NCBI GenBank assembly: GCA_009746045.1
Contig: RPFO01001957.1
Coordinates: 59,698 to 123,697, forward strand
Direction of reading: 5' to 3'
DNA length: 64,000 bases
From: Mesostigma viride
Taxonomy: Eukaryota > Streptophyta > Mesostigmatophyceae > Mesostigmatales > Mesostigmataceae
The notes beneath the pieces were generated by a model. That model was not told the DNA's origin. It ran no database searches and was given only the letters and a program-made list of their open reading frames with translations. The translations under genes were made by a program, and so were the position numbers. Positions 8,737 to 16,830 of the stretch are shown one piece after another (position 1 is the stretch's first letter; the number at the start of each line of letters is the position of its first letter).

Positions 8737-9507
8737 TCAGTCCGAGTCGGAGGACGCCCTCATCCGCTTGTTCTCGCGCGAGGTCTCGTCGTCCGACCCC
8801 TCGGCGCCCGCGCCCTCGGACGCGGGCTGGCCCGGCACCCCGCGGTCCACGAAACAGTACTCGTCGGGCATGCGGTTCGAGGGGAAGAATTGGAGCGACT
8901 GCACCACGGGCGTGCACCCGAACTGCTTGTCCATGAACCACATGCGGGACACCTCCAGGATGACCTGCACGTCGCAGCCTTTCTGCACGTCGGCGAAGGT
9001 GGCGGGCTGGCGGTTCTCGTCGAAAAAGCGGCACTGGAACTGGGCGTCGCGGAAAGGGACGTTGCACTTGAGCGTGGGGGGGTACTCCTCCTTCTTGGAG
9101 GGCTTGATGGCCGACGTGTACAGCTCTCCGATGAGCTCGTCGCTCATCTTCTTGCCGAACCACTCCACGCACTTGGAGTGCGATTGCTTCTTGTTGCGGT
9201 CGTCGAGGCCCTTCCACATCTCGTGGAAGAGGGCGTTGTCCGACCCCTCCGTGGTGTAGCGGTCGAACGACAGGTCCAGGGTGTACTTCCTGATGTCGTT
9301 GGTCCCGGGCTTGGGATCGAAGGAGCTGATGCCGAAGGGCGCGCGCATGCGCGGGGTCTGGATGCGGATGGGCGTGCCGTCGACGCCGTACGACAGGTAC
9401 ACGGAGAGCGCGCCCGGGCCCGACGGACCCCGCCCGGACCGTTTCGGGTCCTTGTACAGGACCTTGTCCACGTCGAAGTCGTCGAACAGGACGATGGTGG
9501 ACGCCAT
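8737..9507 (-). CDS. Probable ssDNA-binding protein (DUF5871-like)
   Basis: 256 aa from the ATG at 9507 (MASTIVLFDDFDVDKV); the open frame upstream lacks features of coding and runs into the HNH gene's 3' side. The segment GTPIRIQTPRMRAPFGISSF is the family signature I associate with DUF5871 proteins of algal and giant viruses, some of which are compared with T7-type single-strand DNA-binding proteins. The tail (GSDDETSRENKRMRASSDSD) is acidic and Ser-rich, as is typical of SSBs that bind partner proteins. A TATAAAG element lies about 75 bases upstream. Family resemblance is good; the SSB role is inferred. Confidence 0.7.
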   Translation of the reverse strand: MASTIVLFDDFDVDKVLYKDPKRSGRGPSGPGALSVYLSYGVDGTPIRIQTPRMRAPFGISSFDPKPGTNDIRKYTLDLSFDRYTTEGSDNALFHEMWKGLDDRNKKQSHSKCVEWFGKKMSDELIGELYTSAIKPSKKEEYPPTLKCNVPFRDAQFQCRFFDENRQPATFADVQKGCDVQVILEVSRMWFMDKQFGCTPVVQSLQFFPSNRMPDEYCFVDRGVPGQPASEGAGAEGSDDETSRENKRMRASSDSD

Positions 9508-9580
9508 GGTTTCTTCTGCAGACGGTGGTGGAGGTAGGAGGAGAGAAACGAACGAGCTCGGACAACGCACGGCCGGACCT

Positions 9581-10168
9581 TTATACCACCTCGATGTCGT
9601 CTTGGATGTCGGCCCAGGACGTGTGGGCGGACGAACCGACACGATCGACCGACATGATCGTGTCGTTTCCGTCGGTCGTGTCGTTTTGGACGGCACCAGA
9701 AGCCGGCGCCACGGGCCTCTCCCCGACGATGGCGCAGAAGTCGACGAACGAGTCGAGGTCCTCGTTGCCCTTCATGCGCTTGACGCGGCGACACACGAGC
9801 CGGACGTTTTCCTTGCTGACGTCGGCCTTCGGGTCGATGAGATCCACCGTCGCGGATCGGCCCGCCGGACCCGACCCCGAGTCGGGGGCGTGCGTCATCT
9901 GCAGCGCGGTGATGGCGCACAGGCCGCCCTGGCGGTCCCACATCTCCGTCAGTTCGCGGGCGGTGAGCGACACCTTGCGTCGTCCCGAGCGGCGGCTGGT
10001 CTTGTGCAGCGAGTGCAGATGGTTGCGGAAGTAGCCCTCCTTGGACGCCTTGAACTTCTTGCTCTCCGCCTTCCGACACGCCTTGCACAGGGACTTCCAG
10101 TCGAGGGGCTTGGCGGCGGTGTCGACCCCGCACACGCGGCACGCCGCGCCGACGTCCGTGGCCTCCAT
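9581..10168 (-). CDS. HNH-type endonuclease with N-terminal zinc ribbon
   Basis: 195 aa. The N-terminus has C10-x2-C13 and C28-x2-C31, a zinc ribbon of the kind seen in phage HNH proteins. The nuclease part runs from GGLCAITALQM (about 81-91) through ATVDLIDP (about 106-113) to ENVRLVCRRVKRMK (120-133). The order C-x-IT, D-x-IDP, N-VRLVC is the HNH layout, although the first His is not obvious. The last 25 residues (NDTTDGNDTIMSVDRVG) are encoded by copies of the dispersed CGACACGAT repeat, so the C-terminus may have been extended by repeat growth. Possible homing or recombination nuclease. Confidence 0.75.
   Translation of the reverse strand: MEATDVGAACRVCGVDTAAKPLDWKSLCKACRKAESKKFKASKEGYFRNHLHSLHKTSRRSGRRKVSLTARELTEMWDRQGGLCAITALQMTHAPDSGSGPAGRSATVDLIDPKADVSKENVRLVCRRVKRMKGNEDLDSFVDFCAIVGERPVAPASGAVQNDTTDGNDTIMSVDRVGSSAHTSWADIQDDIEVV
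9637..9682. repeat. Dispersed CGTGTCG repeat cluster inside the HNH gene 3' end
   Basis: Contains cgacacgatc (9637-9646), gatcgtgtcg (9656-9665) and ggtcgtgtcg (9673-9682). The same ten-base unit recurs at 20810-20837, 41031-41076 and 50161-50207, always at or near gene ends. Here it is translated as DTI/DRV-type residues. Confidence 0.6.
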
Positions 10169-10204
10169 CGTATCGACACCGTCCGCCAGAATTTCTCGGG
10201 CCGT

Positions 10205-12322
10205 CTAGGCGCAGAGGACCGCGTTCGCGCCCGGCGAGCACCGGATCGCCGGGGCGGACTTGGGGCGGTGCTTCCGCTTGGACGCCGCGCCGCGGACCGG
10301 GGACTTCTTTGCGGACGCGGACTTGGCGCGGTGCTTGCGACCCGACCGGGCGTACCGCGCCTGTCTCGCCACACCCTCCTCCTCCTCCTCCTCTCCTTGC
10401 ATCCATTCATTGTCGGATTTGTCACGGCCGACTTTTTTAGATACCATTTCCCCTGAGCGACTGTCTAGAAGACCTTCCCTTTCCGCTTGATTTTTTTGAA
10501 TAGGAATGTCTACAACCTCACCGACGGGCACAATCGCACCTTCCATTCTCTCACGATGTTTTACTGCGGCATCCTCAATACCGTCAACGCGAATGCCTTC
10601 ATGGCGTGCTTGATCCTCGATCAACCGGCGAAGTATTTTCCGTTTCTCGTGTTCCGGAACGTCCCTACCTTCCGTAGCATCGGAAAGGAGTTTCAGTGCA
10701 CGCTCGTTCAACATACGGACGTCGTCGTCCGTGTAAGGGCGCGCCTTCATTTCGTTTCTAACAGACATACCCTTGAACCTAGACTGTATCTTCACCGCCG
10801 CCGCCGCCCGCGATTGACGGTTCGTATCTCGCGCCTGAGCCGCTAAAAGGTCAAGGAATCTACCGGTAAACGAGCCTTCCGCATCCTCGTCACTTCTGCG
10901 CGTCCCAATTTTGTATGTATCGGGATCCGTTCCGAGACCGGCGACGATCTTCCTCGCGTTCGATACATAGCCGTCTACTTTTTTCTTCTCCTCGGTGACT
11001 TCTTCGAGGTCTTTCCTTAACCTGGTGAAATCTTCTTCGTCCACAGTACGTCTTACCATTTTATCTAAGCGTTTGGTTTTCTCGTCCAACTGACTCGCTA
11101 GTTTTTCCATCGCGGTGTATTCTTTCAGGAGGAGTGGCATACTTTTTCCTGACGAGACATCATCGTGGACCTGACGCGCAAATTCATGAAGATCGCGGCG
11201 GTGTTGTTTGTATCGCTCATCTTTTTCAAGTAACGCGTCCAATTCTCTTAACGACTCCTTCAAAGATTTCCCCGTCAAGAAATCGCCAGCAATAGCGACA
11301 TCAAAACCCGTATCATACAATACGCGGAACAAAGCACTGCGTGTAGAATCTGTCGAGGTAGGTTTAGAACCCAGATACCCCGCGTTCCCGTATCCGACGT
11401 ACGGGTTCCCGTCCCTCGGCATCGCGCGGGACACCTTGGGCGCCTTGCCCTTCTCCACGCCCGTGTACGGGTTCATCGCCGACGCGATCCGATCCGATCG
11501 CATCCGGTGCGCCGATTCCAGAGCCGCCCGGTACGCCCTGTGCTGCGTCACCCCGTGGATCTCGAACGGCGGAGGCGCCACCATGTCCATCGCCGCCCTC
11601 CCCGCCATCCGTCCGCCCGCCATCGCCGCCTGTCCCGCCATCCGTCCGCCCGCCATCGCCGCTTGTCCCGCCATCCGCCCCCCCGCCATCGCCGCCTGTC
11701 CCGCCATCCTCGCCGCCGTGCGCGTGACCGGCGATCGCAACACCGCGTTCGTCCCGTCGTACAGCTGTCCTCCGATCACCTTGGACGCGTCGAACGCCGC
11801 GCGCCCGCCGCGGGCCGCAGTGGACAGCGCCGAGGACGCCTGCGCGCCGACCTTGGACCAGTCGACGCCCGCGATCGGGTCGAGCAGCTTGGCGGCGTGC
11901 ATCGCGCCCGCTCTCTGCTTGGTCGAGGACGCGTTCGCCGCCAGCGAGCACAGCGCCTCGCGGGGGAGCGCGACCAAGCTGGCGGCGGGCTGTTTGGTCA
12001 GCGCGGCCGCGATCTCGATCAATCGCCGTTGCGTGTCGGGGCCGCCCGCGAGGCCCTGGCGGCACAAGTCCGAGATCGTGCGCCCGACGATCTCGTCGCC
12101 CAGCAGGAGACAGAGGGAGGGTTTGGCCGCCTTCTGCACGAACTCGGCGGGCAGGTCGGGGTACATGGCCGCGACGACGCGCGCCATCTCGTCCCTCTTG
12201 AGCGTCTTCCCGACGCCGCTCGCGCAGGACCCGACGCTCTCTCGCACCCAATTGGCCACCTTGGCCGGGACGGCCTTGCCGCCCTCGTACAGCGAAAGTA
12301 GCACGTTGCCCGGTGTGGTCAT
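10205..12322 (-). CDS. Large probable virion protein with Ala/Gly repeats and an IQ-like motif
   Basis: 705 aa starting MTTPGNVLLSLYEGG. Residues about 45-130 contain two copies of a helical unit ending in Leu-Cys (KPSLCLLLGDEIV, PREALCSLAANAS), shared with the product of 15537-16799. Residues about 203-245 are tandem MAGQAAMAGGR units. The C-terminal half is helical and charged with an IQ-like motif (AAAVKIQSRFKGMSVRNEM), and it ends in basic KRKHRPKSAP repeats. Base composition changes sharply near 11390: the N-terminal half is very GC-rich and the C-terminal half is not. No enzyme motif. TATAC lies about 10 bases before the ATG. Likely structural or DNA-associated, by inference. Confidence 0.7.
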   Translation of the reverse strand: MTTPGNVLLSLYEGGKAVPAKVANWVRESVGSCASGVGKTLKRDEMARVVAAMYPDLPAEFVQKAAKPSLCLLLGDEIVGRTISDLCRQGLAGGPDTQRRLIEIAAALTKQPAASLVALPREALCSLAANASSTKQRAGAMHAAKLLDPIAGVDWSKVGAQASSALSTAARGGRAAFDASKVIGGQLYDGTNAVLRSPVTRTAARMAGQAAMAGGRMAGQAAMAGGRMAGQAAMAGGRMAGRAAMDMVAPPPFEIHGVTQHRAYRAALESAHRMRSDRIASAMNPYTGVEKGKAPKVSRAMPRDGNPYVGYGNAGYLGSKPTSTDSTRSALFRVLYDTGFDVAIAGDFLTGKSLKESLRELDALLEKDERYKQHRRDLHEFARQVHDDVSSGKSMPLLLKEYTAMEKLASQLDEKTKRLDKMVRRTVDEEDFTRLRKDLEEVTEEKKKVDGYVSNARKIVAGLGTDPDTYKIGTRRSDEDAEGSFTGRFLDLLAAQARDTNRQSRAAAAVKIQSRFKGMSVRNEMKARPYTDDDVRMLNERALKLLSDATEGRDVPEHEKRKILRRLIEDQARHEGIRVDGIEDAAVKHRERMEGAIVPVGEVVDIPIQKNQAEREGLLDSRSGEMVSKKVGRDKSDNEWMQGEEEEEEGVARQARYARSGRKHRAKSASAKKSPVRGAASKRKHRPKSAPAIRCSPGANAVLCA
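11604..11702 (-). repeat. Three tandem 33-bp units within the 10205-12322 gene
   Basis: Three nearly identical 33-base units at 11604-11636, 11637-11669 and 11670-11702, each encoding MAGQAAMAGGR-type residues, with partial units on both sides. In-frame expansion or contraction would change protein length without a frameshift. Confidence 0.85.
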
Positions 12323-12397
12323 GACATCCGTATACTCTTGGTACTGAGATTTTATTGGTCAAACTCACGGGGCCGCGTCGGCCAACAGGACAGAAGT

Positions 12398-13702
12398 CTA
12401 CAGATTCTTAATAGCCACATCAGCCTTATGGACTATTCTGTCACGATGAAACTCGATCAACCTCATCCTCTCAGCGTTATCCGGATCGTCCGGTCTCGCC
12501 TCTGACAATTTAGTTGCAACCCGTCGCATAGAGTTTACCTCTTTGTTGAGTGTATTGTTTGTCGTCACAGGTATGTCATCGAGAGCGTACAACAGAGCCT
12601 TTGCGAACAACGGGGATCGACCCTTTAACTCGTCCTTCTTGTAATCGGCAAAGGAAATTCCCGATAGCGCGTCGCGAATTCCTCTCACTGCGAGGTCAGA
12701 TTCTACCTCTGCACGCGTTGACGAGGCTATCTTACTCGCCGCCATTTGAAAAGGCGCGGCGAGAGCTTTACTCAATATATTGAATAGTCCCTTACCCCCC
12801 CTGGAAAGCAAATCTACAAGGTTTGCGATTTCTTCAGCGACCGCTTCTCGCCCGCCAGGATTGTCATCCATGGCCTTAACCCTTTCGGCGGCATCGATCA
12901 GGATCGCGGCACGATGTTCCGGGTCAACTTTACCCAGCAAGTCGACTGTCACCTGCCGCAGCCTCCCTCCTTCTGAACCTACAACTGTCCCATCCACGAT
13001 TCTCTCGATGGCGCTGATATCTAGATCTCTTTTGGACAGTTCCGCCTTAAGGGACTCGGAGATTAGTTCGGAACCAGCAGTGGCCGAGGACGAACTCGCG
13101 CCGCCCGAGGATACCGGGTCGGAGCCCGTACCGACCGCGGGCGTCGACGTGTCTCCCGCTCGCGTGACCGGCTCGGGGGCGGCGGCGGCGGCCGCGGGCG
13201 CGTCGTCGCCCCCCCCGCCGCCCCCGCCCGAGTCGCCCGCCCCGTGAACGGGACGGAACCCGGGGTAGATCGGCGCGATCACGCGCTCGAAGTCCGACGG
13301 AAGCATCATCCGCGGCATCTCCGTCCCGTAGTCCAGGTCGAAGCGAGACGGCACGCGAAGAACCTCCCCGTCGTCCGTCGTCACGCCCGGCCATCCCGCC
13401 CCGTCGTCGCCCGCGTACACCGCCCTCGTCGACGGCGGCGCCGTCCCCTTCCTCCTCTCCACCTCCTCGACCGCGCGCATGATCCGCGCGAGCACGTCGC
13501 GGTCCACCATAACCACCCCGAAGTCCTCTGCCTGCCGCGCCGTGATGTCGCCGTACGGGACGGGCGGCGGTACGGCCTCGGCGGTCGGCTCGACGGGGGC
13601 GGCGTACCCCTCGTTCGCGTACTTCGCGAAGTGCTCGTCGAAAACGTGCGGAGAAAAACCGTCGCCCCCTTGCACGTGCTGCAGGTACCGCGCGAGGCTC
13701 AT
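12398..13702 (-). CDS. Unknown large protein, possible virion component
   Basis: 434 aa from the ATG at 13702 (MSLARYLQHVQGG); the longer open frame upstream overlaps the divergent gene at 13728 and is not needed. The N-terminal part (1-185) is compact and GC-rich, with SRFDLDYGTEMPRMMLPSDF. A Gly/Ala/Ser/Pro linker (about 190-240) contains a seven-Gly run. The C-terminal 200 residues are helical and charged, without catalytic motifs. Composition drops in GC near 13075, at the linker, as in the genes at 10205 and 15537. Not recognised. Confidence 0.65.
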   Translation of the reverse strand: MSLARYLQHVQGGDGFSPHVFDEHFAKYANEGYAAPVEPTAEAVPPPVPYGDITARQAEDFGVVMVDRDVLARIMRAVEEVERRKGTAPPSTRAVYAGDDGAGWPGVTTDDGEVLRVPSRFDLDYGTEMPRMMLPSDFERVIAPIYPGFRPVHGAGDSGGGGGGGDDAPAAAAAAPEPVTRAGDTSTPAVGTGSDPVSSGGASSSSATAGSELISESLKAELSKRDLDISAIERIVDGTVVGSEGGRLRQVTVDLLGKVDPEHRAAILIDAAERVKAMDDNPGGREAVAEEIANLVDLLSRGGKGLFNILSKALAAPFQMAASKIASSTRAEVESDLAVRGIRDALSGISFADYKKDELKGRSPLFAKALLYALDDIPVTTNNTLNKEVNSMRRVATKLSEARPDDPDNAERMRLIEFHRDRIVHKADVAIKNL

Positions 13703-13727
13703 TTTACCATTGTCCCGACATAAAAAA

Positions 13728-14027
13728 ATGGACTTCCTGTTCGTACCCGCAGGCGGCCACCCCGTCACGCACGGACGCGTGTCGAAATGGGACCGCGACC
13801 GCGTGTTCCGATCGCTCCTCGGCTGCGAGGACCCCGTCGCCCTGCGACACGGAGATCGCTGCGACGCGCGCGTCCTCGCCAATCCCCGGGCGAGGGAGGA
13901 CGGGCTCCCGCTGAACGTCCCGGCGACGCACGCGTTCCGCGTCCCCGTGCACGGCGACGTCGTCGCGCCCGGACTCGCCATGCGCGACTGGACGGACCAC
14001 CTCGCCGCGCCGTGCACGCGTCGATGA
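13728..14027 (+). CDS. Small DUF3846-like protein
   Basis: 99 aa from the ATG at 13728. The part GLPLNVPATHAFRVPVHGDV (about 66-85), followed by VAPGL, matches the pattern of DUF3846-type proteins (LPLN-x2-AT followed by G-D-V-V-x-G), a family of unknown function known from phages and mobile elements. It is divergent from 12398-13702 across only 25 bases, so the two starts share a T/A-rich spacer. Resemblance is modest. Confidence 0.55.
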   Translation: MDFLFVPAGGHPVTHGRVSKWDRDRVFRSLLGCEDPVALRHGDRCDARVLANPRAREDGLPLNVPATHAFRVPVHGDVVAPGLAMRDWTDHLAAPCTRR

Positions 14028-14104
14028 TCGAACCCGGCTCCGAAATCGAGTCGGTCGTGGGAGCGCGATCGAGCGCGCGCGTCTACGACCGAAACGAGAA
14101 CGGC

Positions 14105-14130
14105 GACCCTCGATCGATCATGCGAGGGTC
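14105..14130. terminator. Hairpin between convergent genes
   Basis: gaccctcg (14105-14112) and cgagggtc (14123-14130) form an exact 8-bp stem with a 10-base loop, in the 142-base gap between the convergent ends of 13728-14027 and 14170-14337. Position fits a transcript-end hairpin, as reported for several giant viruses; function inferred. Confidence 0.4.
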
Positions 14131-14169
14131 ACGACGGACGCCCCGCGCGTCCGTCCATCACACGTGCGT

Positions 14170-14337
14170 CTACTTCTTCCACTGCGCACGGGCCTTCTGA
14201 ATGGCCTGCTTGTAGCTGCCGCCGCGCCCCTGGTCCCACGTCTTCATGACGAGCTGGACCCACGGGTTCCTGGCCGCCGAACCGGGCCGGCGACGGATGC
14301 AGCCGTTGGGACGCCTCGCGCGCCTCGTGCTCGCCAT
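14170..14337 (-). CDS. Small basic protein of a nucleocytovirus-conserved type
   Basis: 55 aa from the ATG at 14337 to the TAG at 14172-14170. The N-terminus is strongly basic (MASTRRARRPNG, CIRRRPG). The C-terminal half reads NPWVQLVMKTWDQGRGGSYK, then QAIQKARAQWKK. The pattern NPW-x-hydrophobic-V followed by SYK-x-A-x2-KA-x-x-W/Y-KK resembles short HMG/YABBY-like DNA-binding proteins of other large DNA viruses. Likely a DNA-condensing or virion core protein, by inference. It is short enough to be missed by length cut-offs. Confidence 0.7.
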   Translation of the reverse strand: MASTRRARRPNGCIRRRPGSAARNPWVQLVMKTWDQGRGGSYKQAIQKARAQWKK

Positions 14338-14393
14338 TGTCTTATGTAGTCCGCTGCGATATTTTTTTTGGACGCGTTTAGCATGATCGCGAC

Positions 14394-15500
14394 ATGACCA
14401 AGGACGACATGTACGCGCCGGGGCTCGCGGACGAGCTGGCGCTGATCCCCGCGAAACGCATGCGCGTGGATTACAGGATCCGGGAGGAGTCCCATAAGGA
14501 GGCGTACCCTCTGGAGGTCCACTACAAATTCCTGCGCAAGACCCTGTACCTGTGGGTTCCGATCCCGAGCGGGTACTCGTCCGGCCTGACGAGGAAGTTG
14601 AGGGAGGAGCGGCCGCCGTACGACGACCTCGCGTACGTGCAGATCGACAGCCGGAAACGCGACAAGGCGCACACGCCGCCCGGGAAGGAGCACGAGGCCG
14701 ATCGACTGCGGAACAACTACCTGTACCTGGAATGGTTCTACGTCCGTCCGCAGCAGTTTCGCGCGGACAGCACCGCCGCGGAGAGGGCCTCGCTGGCGGG
14801 GCTCGGCAAGAAGCTCTTGTGCGCGGCGATCTTCCTCATGGTCGAGAAGGGGTTCGTGACGGACCCCGCCTCGGCGGTCATCGGGCTGGAGGCGGGCGGC
14901 GGACACTGCGACAAGGGCTCCCAAAAGCGCGAGGCGGTCACCATGACCGACAACCAGCTGCGGAAGTACCTGCTGCGGCACCGGGCGACGGAGCGATACG
15001 TCGAGGTCACGACGAAGAAGATGAAGACGGAGAAAGAAAGGGAGGAGTTTCGCCGCACGACGGTCTGCGAGATCGAGGACAACCGCGAGCTGGCGGGGTA
15101 CTACCGCCACCAATACGGGTTCGAGGTCTTCGACGATACCAACGGCCTCGGTTTCCTGATGGAGGCGCCCTTGATGACCGTCGTCCGCAACTGCGGCGAC
15201 GCATACAGGAAGCCGGAGGAGTTGCCCGACGCGCCGGCGTCGCGCGGGCCGCCGACCCGGAGGACGACGCGGTCCGCATCGGGGGCGTCCGCGGCCGCGC
15301 CGACTCCGCCGCCGCCGACTCGTCGCGGACGGAACCCCGCGCCGGTCGCCGCGCCTCCGCCCGCCCCCCTCCCCGCCGCCCGCCCCGCGAGGAGACCGGC
15401 GAGGAGACGGAAGCAGCCGCCGACGAGGAGGGTGACGCGGTCGCAGACGCGGCCGCGGACGAAGGCGCAGACGCGGTGGCGCGTGACGGCGAGGACTTGA
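14394..15500 (+). CDS. GNAT-like acetyltransferase with basic Pro/Arg-rich tail
   Basis: 368 aa. Residues about 105-260 show a GNAT-like order: a strand YLYLEWFYVRPQQF, then ASLAGLGKKLLCAAIFLMVE, in which GLG-KK can be the acetyl-CoA loop, a strand SAVIGLEAG, and near the end LAGYYRHQYGFEVF, the typical YxxxGF of GNAT enzymes. From about 275 on the chain is Pro/Ala/Arg-rich with TRRVTRSQTR-type repeats, suggesting nucleic-acid or chromatin contact. Substrate unknown. The GNAT assignment rests on motif order without a search. Confidence 0.6.
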   Translation: MTKDDMYAPGLADELALIPAKRMRVDYRIREESHKEAYPLEVHYKFLRKTLYLWVPIPSGYSSGLTRKLREERPPYDDLAYVQIDSRKRDKAHTPPGKEHEADRLRNNYLYLEWFYVRPQQFRADSTAAERASLAGLGKKLLCAAIFLMVEKGFVTDPASAVIGLEAGGGHCDKGSQKREAVTMTDNQLRKYLLRHRATERYVEVTTKKMKTEKEREEFRRTTVCEIEDNRELAGYYRHQYGFEVFDDTNGLGFLMEAPLMTVVRNCGDAYRKPEELPDAPASRGPPTRRTTRSASGASAAAPTPPPPTRRGRNPAPVAAPPPAPLPAARPARRPARRRKQPPTRRVTRSQTRPRTKAQTRWRVTART

Positions 15501-15536
15501 CACACGCTAACCCGACGTGTCGCGCGCAAAATGGAT

Positions 15537-16799
15537 TCACGTTTTTTTCGAACGAAACGGCAACCAGTCCTCGATAGAAGACCACGCTACGTCCTTAAAG
15601 AGATCTTTAACGGCTTCAGCGTACCTTAAAGCGCCAATATCCTCGTTGATGACCCTATCATCGATTCCTTGTGTGACGTAATTGCGGTACGCCTTCGCCT
15701 TGTTCTTTATGTCGAACCGCTCGACGGCAGGGTCGTATAAAAGTTCCTTCACTGCAGCCTCTACGCCCTTCCGCGCGTTGCCGTACAGCTTCTTGTCGGC
15801 ACGCCCTCTTCTTCCCCCCATGTTTTTTATCCACCAACCTTCTCCGGCATCTCGTTCCAAATTCTCTAGACCTTTCTCCTTTCGAATGATGTCCATCCCC
15901 TCTTTCGTGATGCGATCTTCGTAAGCCTTCGCGTCCCTATCCGCGTCTTTCTCGAATATTACGCGCCTCAAGCCCCTACTCCCCTCCCTGACCCCCAACA
16001 TACCTCCGCTCACCGCCACCAACTTCGCACTCTGCTCAATATCACGTTCCGGATGCAACAAAGCCAAAAGACTCGTCACCCATATGGGTACGGGGACGCC
16101 CGCAAGATGGAAAAACATGGGGATCATGTTTGCATAAATCCATCCCTGCAACCGCGGGTTTTTTAATCCGGCGGTCCTGATACCCACCAAGGCTTGCATC
16201 ATCCAAAGCACGGGTCGAGGTAATCCATCGAGAAGCCGCTCGATGTAGGGAAACGACGAAACAAATATGGCGACGTCTCCAGACGCGTCGATGACCTTTT
16301 GGACGACCACTTTGATCTTGTTCATCACCCTTTCCGGAATCAGCCGTCGAATAAATCGGAACCGTCGTCCGATGCCGAGTCGGCCGGACACGAGCGCGCA
16401 CAGATCCTCCTTGGACCGCCGGTCGAACTCCGACTCGGGTTTGCTCGCGAGCAACGCCGCGATGGACACGAGCTGGTCGCGCGTCACGCCGCCCGCGGAC
16501 ACGAGCGTCTGCGTGCACGCCTGCTCGCTCAGCTTATCCATGACCGCGCCCCCCAACTTGCGACAGAGGTCGTCCTGGGACATCGAACGGACCTCGGACG
16601 CCGGCGTGTCGGGGAACAGCAGACGGAACAGGCCTACCGCGTCGCGTTTCGTCATGCCTTTCGCGATGCCGTCGAAACAGTACACGGCCGTGTCGGATTC
16701 GTCGTCGCGCGTCGTCGCGGCCTCGTGCAACGCCGCTAACGCTTTCGGCCTACGTGAGGTGGCGCGTTTGGGCTTCTTGGCCGATGTAACGGGGGGCAT
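15537..16799 (-). CDS. Probable virion protein sharing an N-terminal Leu-Cys repeat domain
   Basis: 420 aa starting MPPVTSAKKPKRATSRR. The basic N-terminus leads into two helical units with RSMSQDDLCRKLGGAVMD and RRSKEDLCALVSGR, matching the N-terminal domain of the 10205-12322 product. The middle (about 185-270) is hydrophobic (PRPVLWMMQALVGIRTAG, NMIPMFFHLAGVPVPIWV), suggesting membrane association. The C-terminal 140 residues are charged and helical. GC content drops near 16370, where the shared domain ends. It is convergent with the GNAT-like gene. Function unknown; likely structural. Confidence 0.7.
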   Translation of the reverse strand: MPPVTSAKKPKRATSRRPKALAALHEAATTRDDESDTAVYCFDGIAKGMTKRDAVGLFRLLFPDTPASEVRSMSQDDLCRKLGGAVMDKLSEQACTQTLVSAGGVTRDQLVSIAALLASKPESEFDRRSKEDLCALVSGRLGIGRRFRFIRRLIPERVMNKIKVVVQKVIDASGDVAIFVSSFPYIERLLDGLPRPVLWMMQALVGIRTAGLKNPRLQGWIYANMIPMFFHLAGVPVPIWVTSLLALLHPERDIEQSAKLVAVSGGMLGVREGSRGLRRVIFEKDADRDAKAYEDRITKEGMDIIRKEKGLENLERDAGEGWWIKNMGGRRGRADKKLYGNARKGVEAAVKELLYDPAVERFDIKNKAKAYRNYVTQGIDDRVINEDIGALRYAEAVKDLFKDVAWSSIEDWLPFRSKKT

Positions 16800-16830
16800 G
16801 CTTTATTCATAATAGGAATGGATACAAAAT

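Noticed and set aside
12398-14017. Longer start (to 14017) for the 12398 gene
   Set aside because: The extra 105 codons are Ser/Arg-rich, antisense to the 13728-14027 gene, and lie upstream of a good ATG at 13702.
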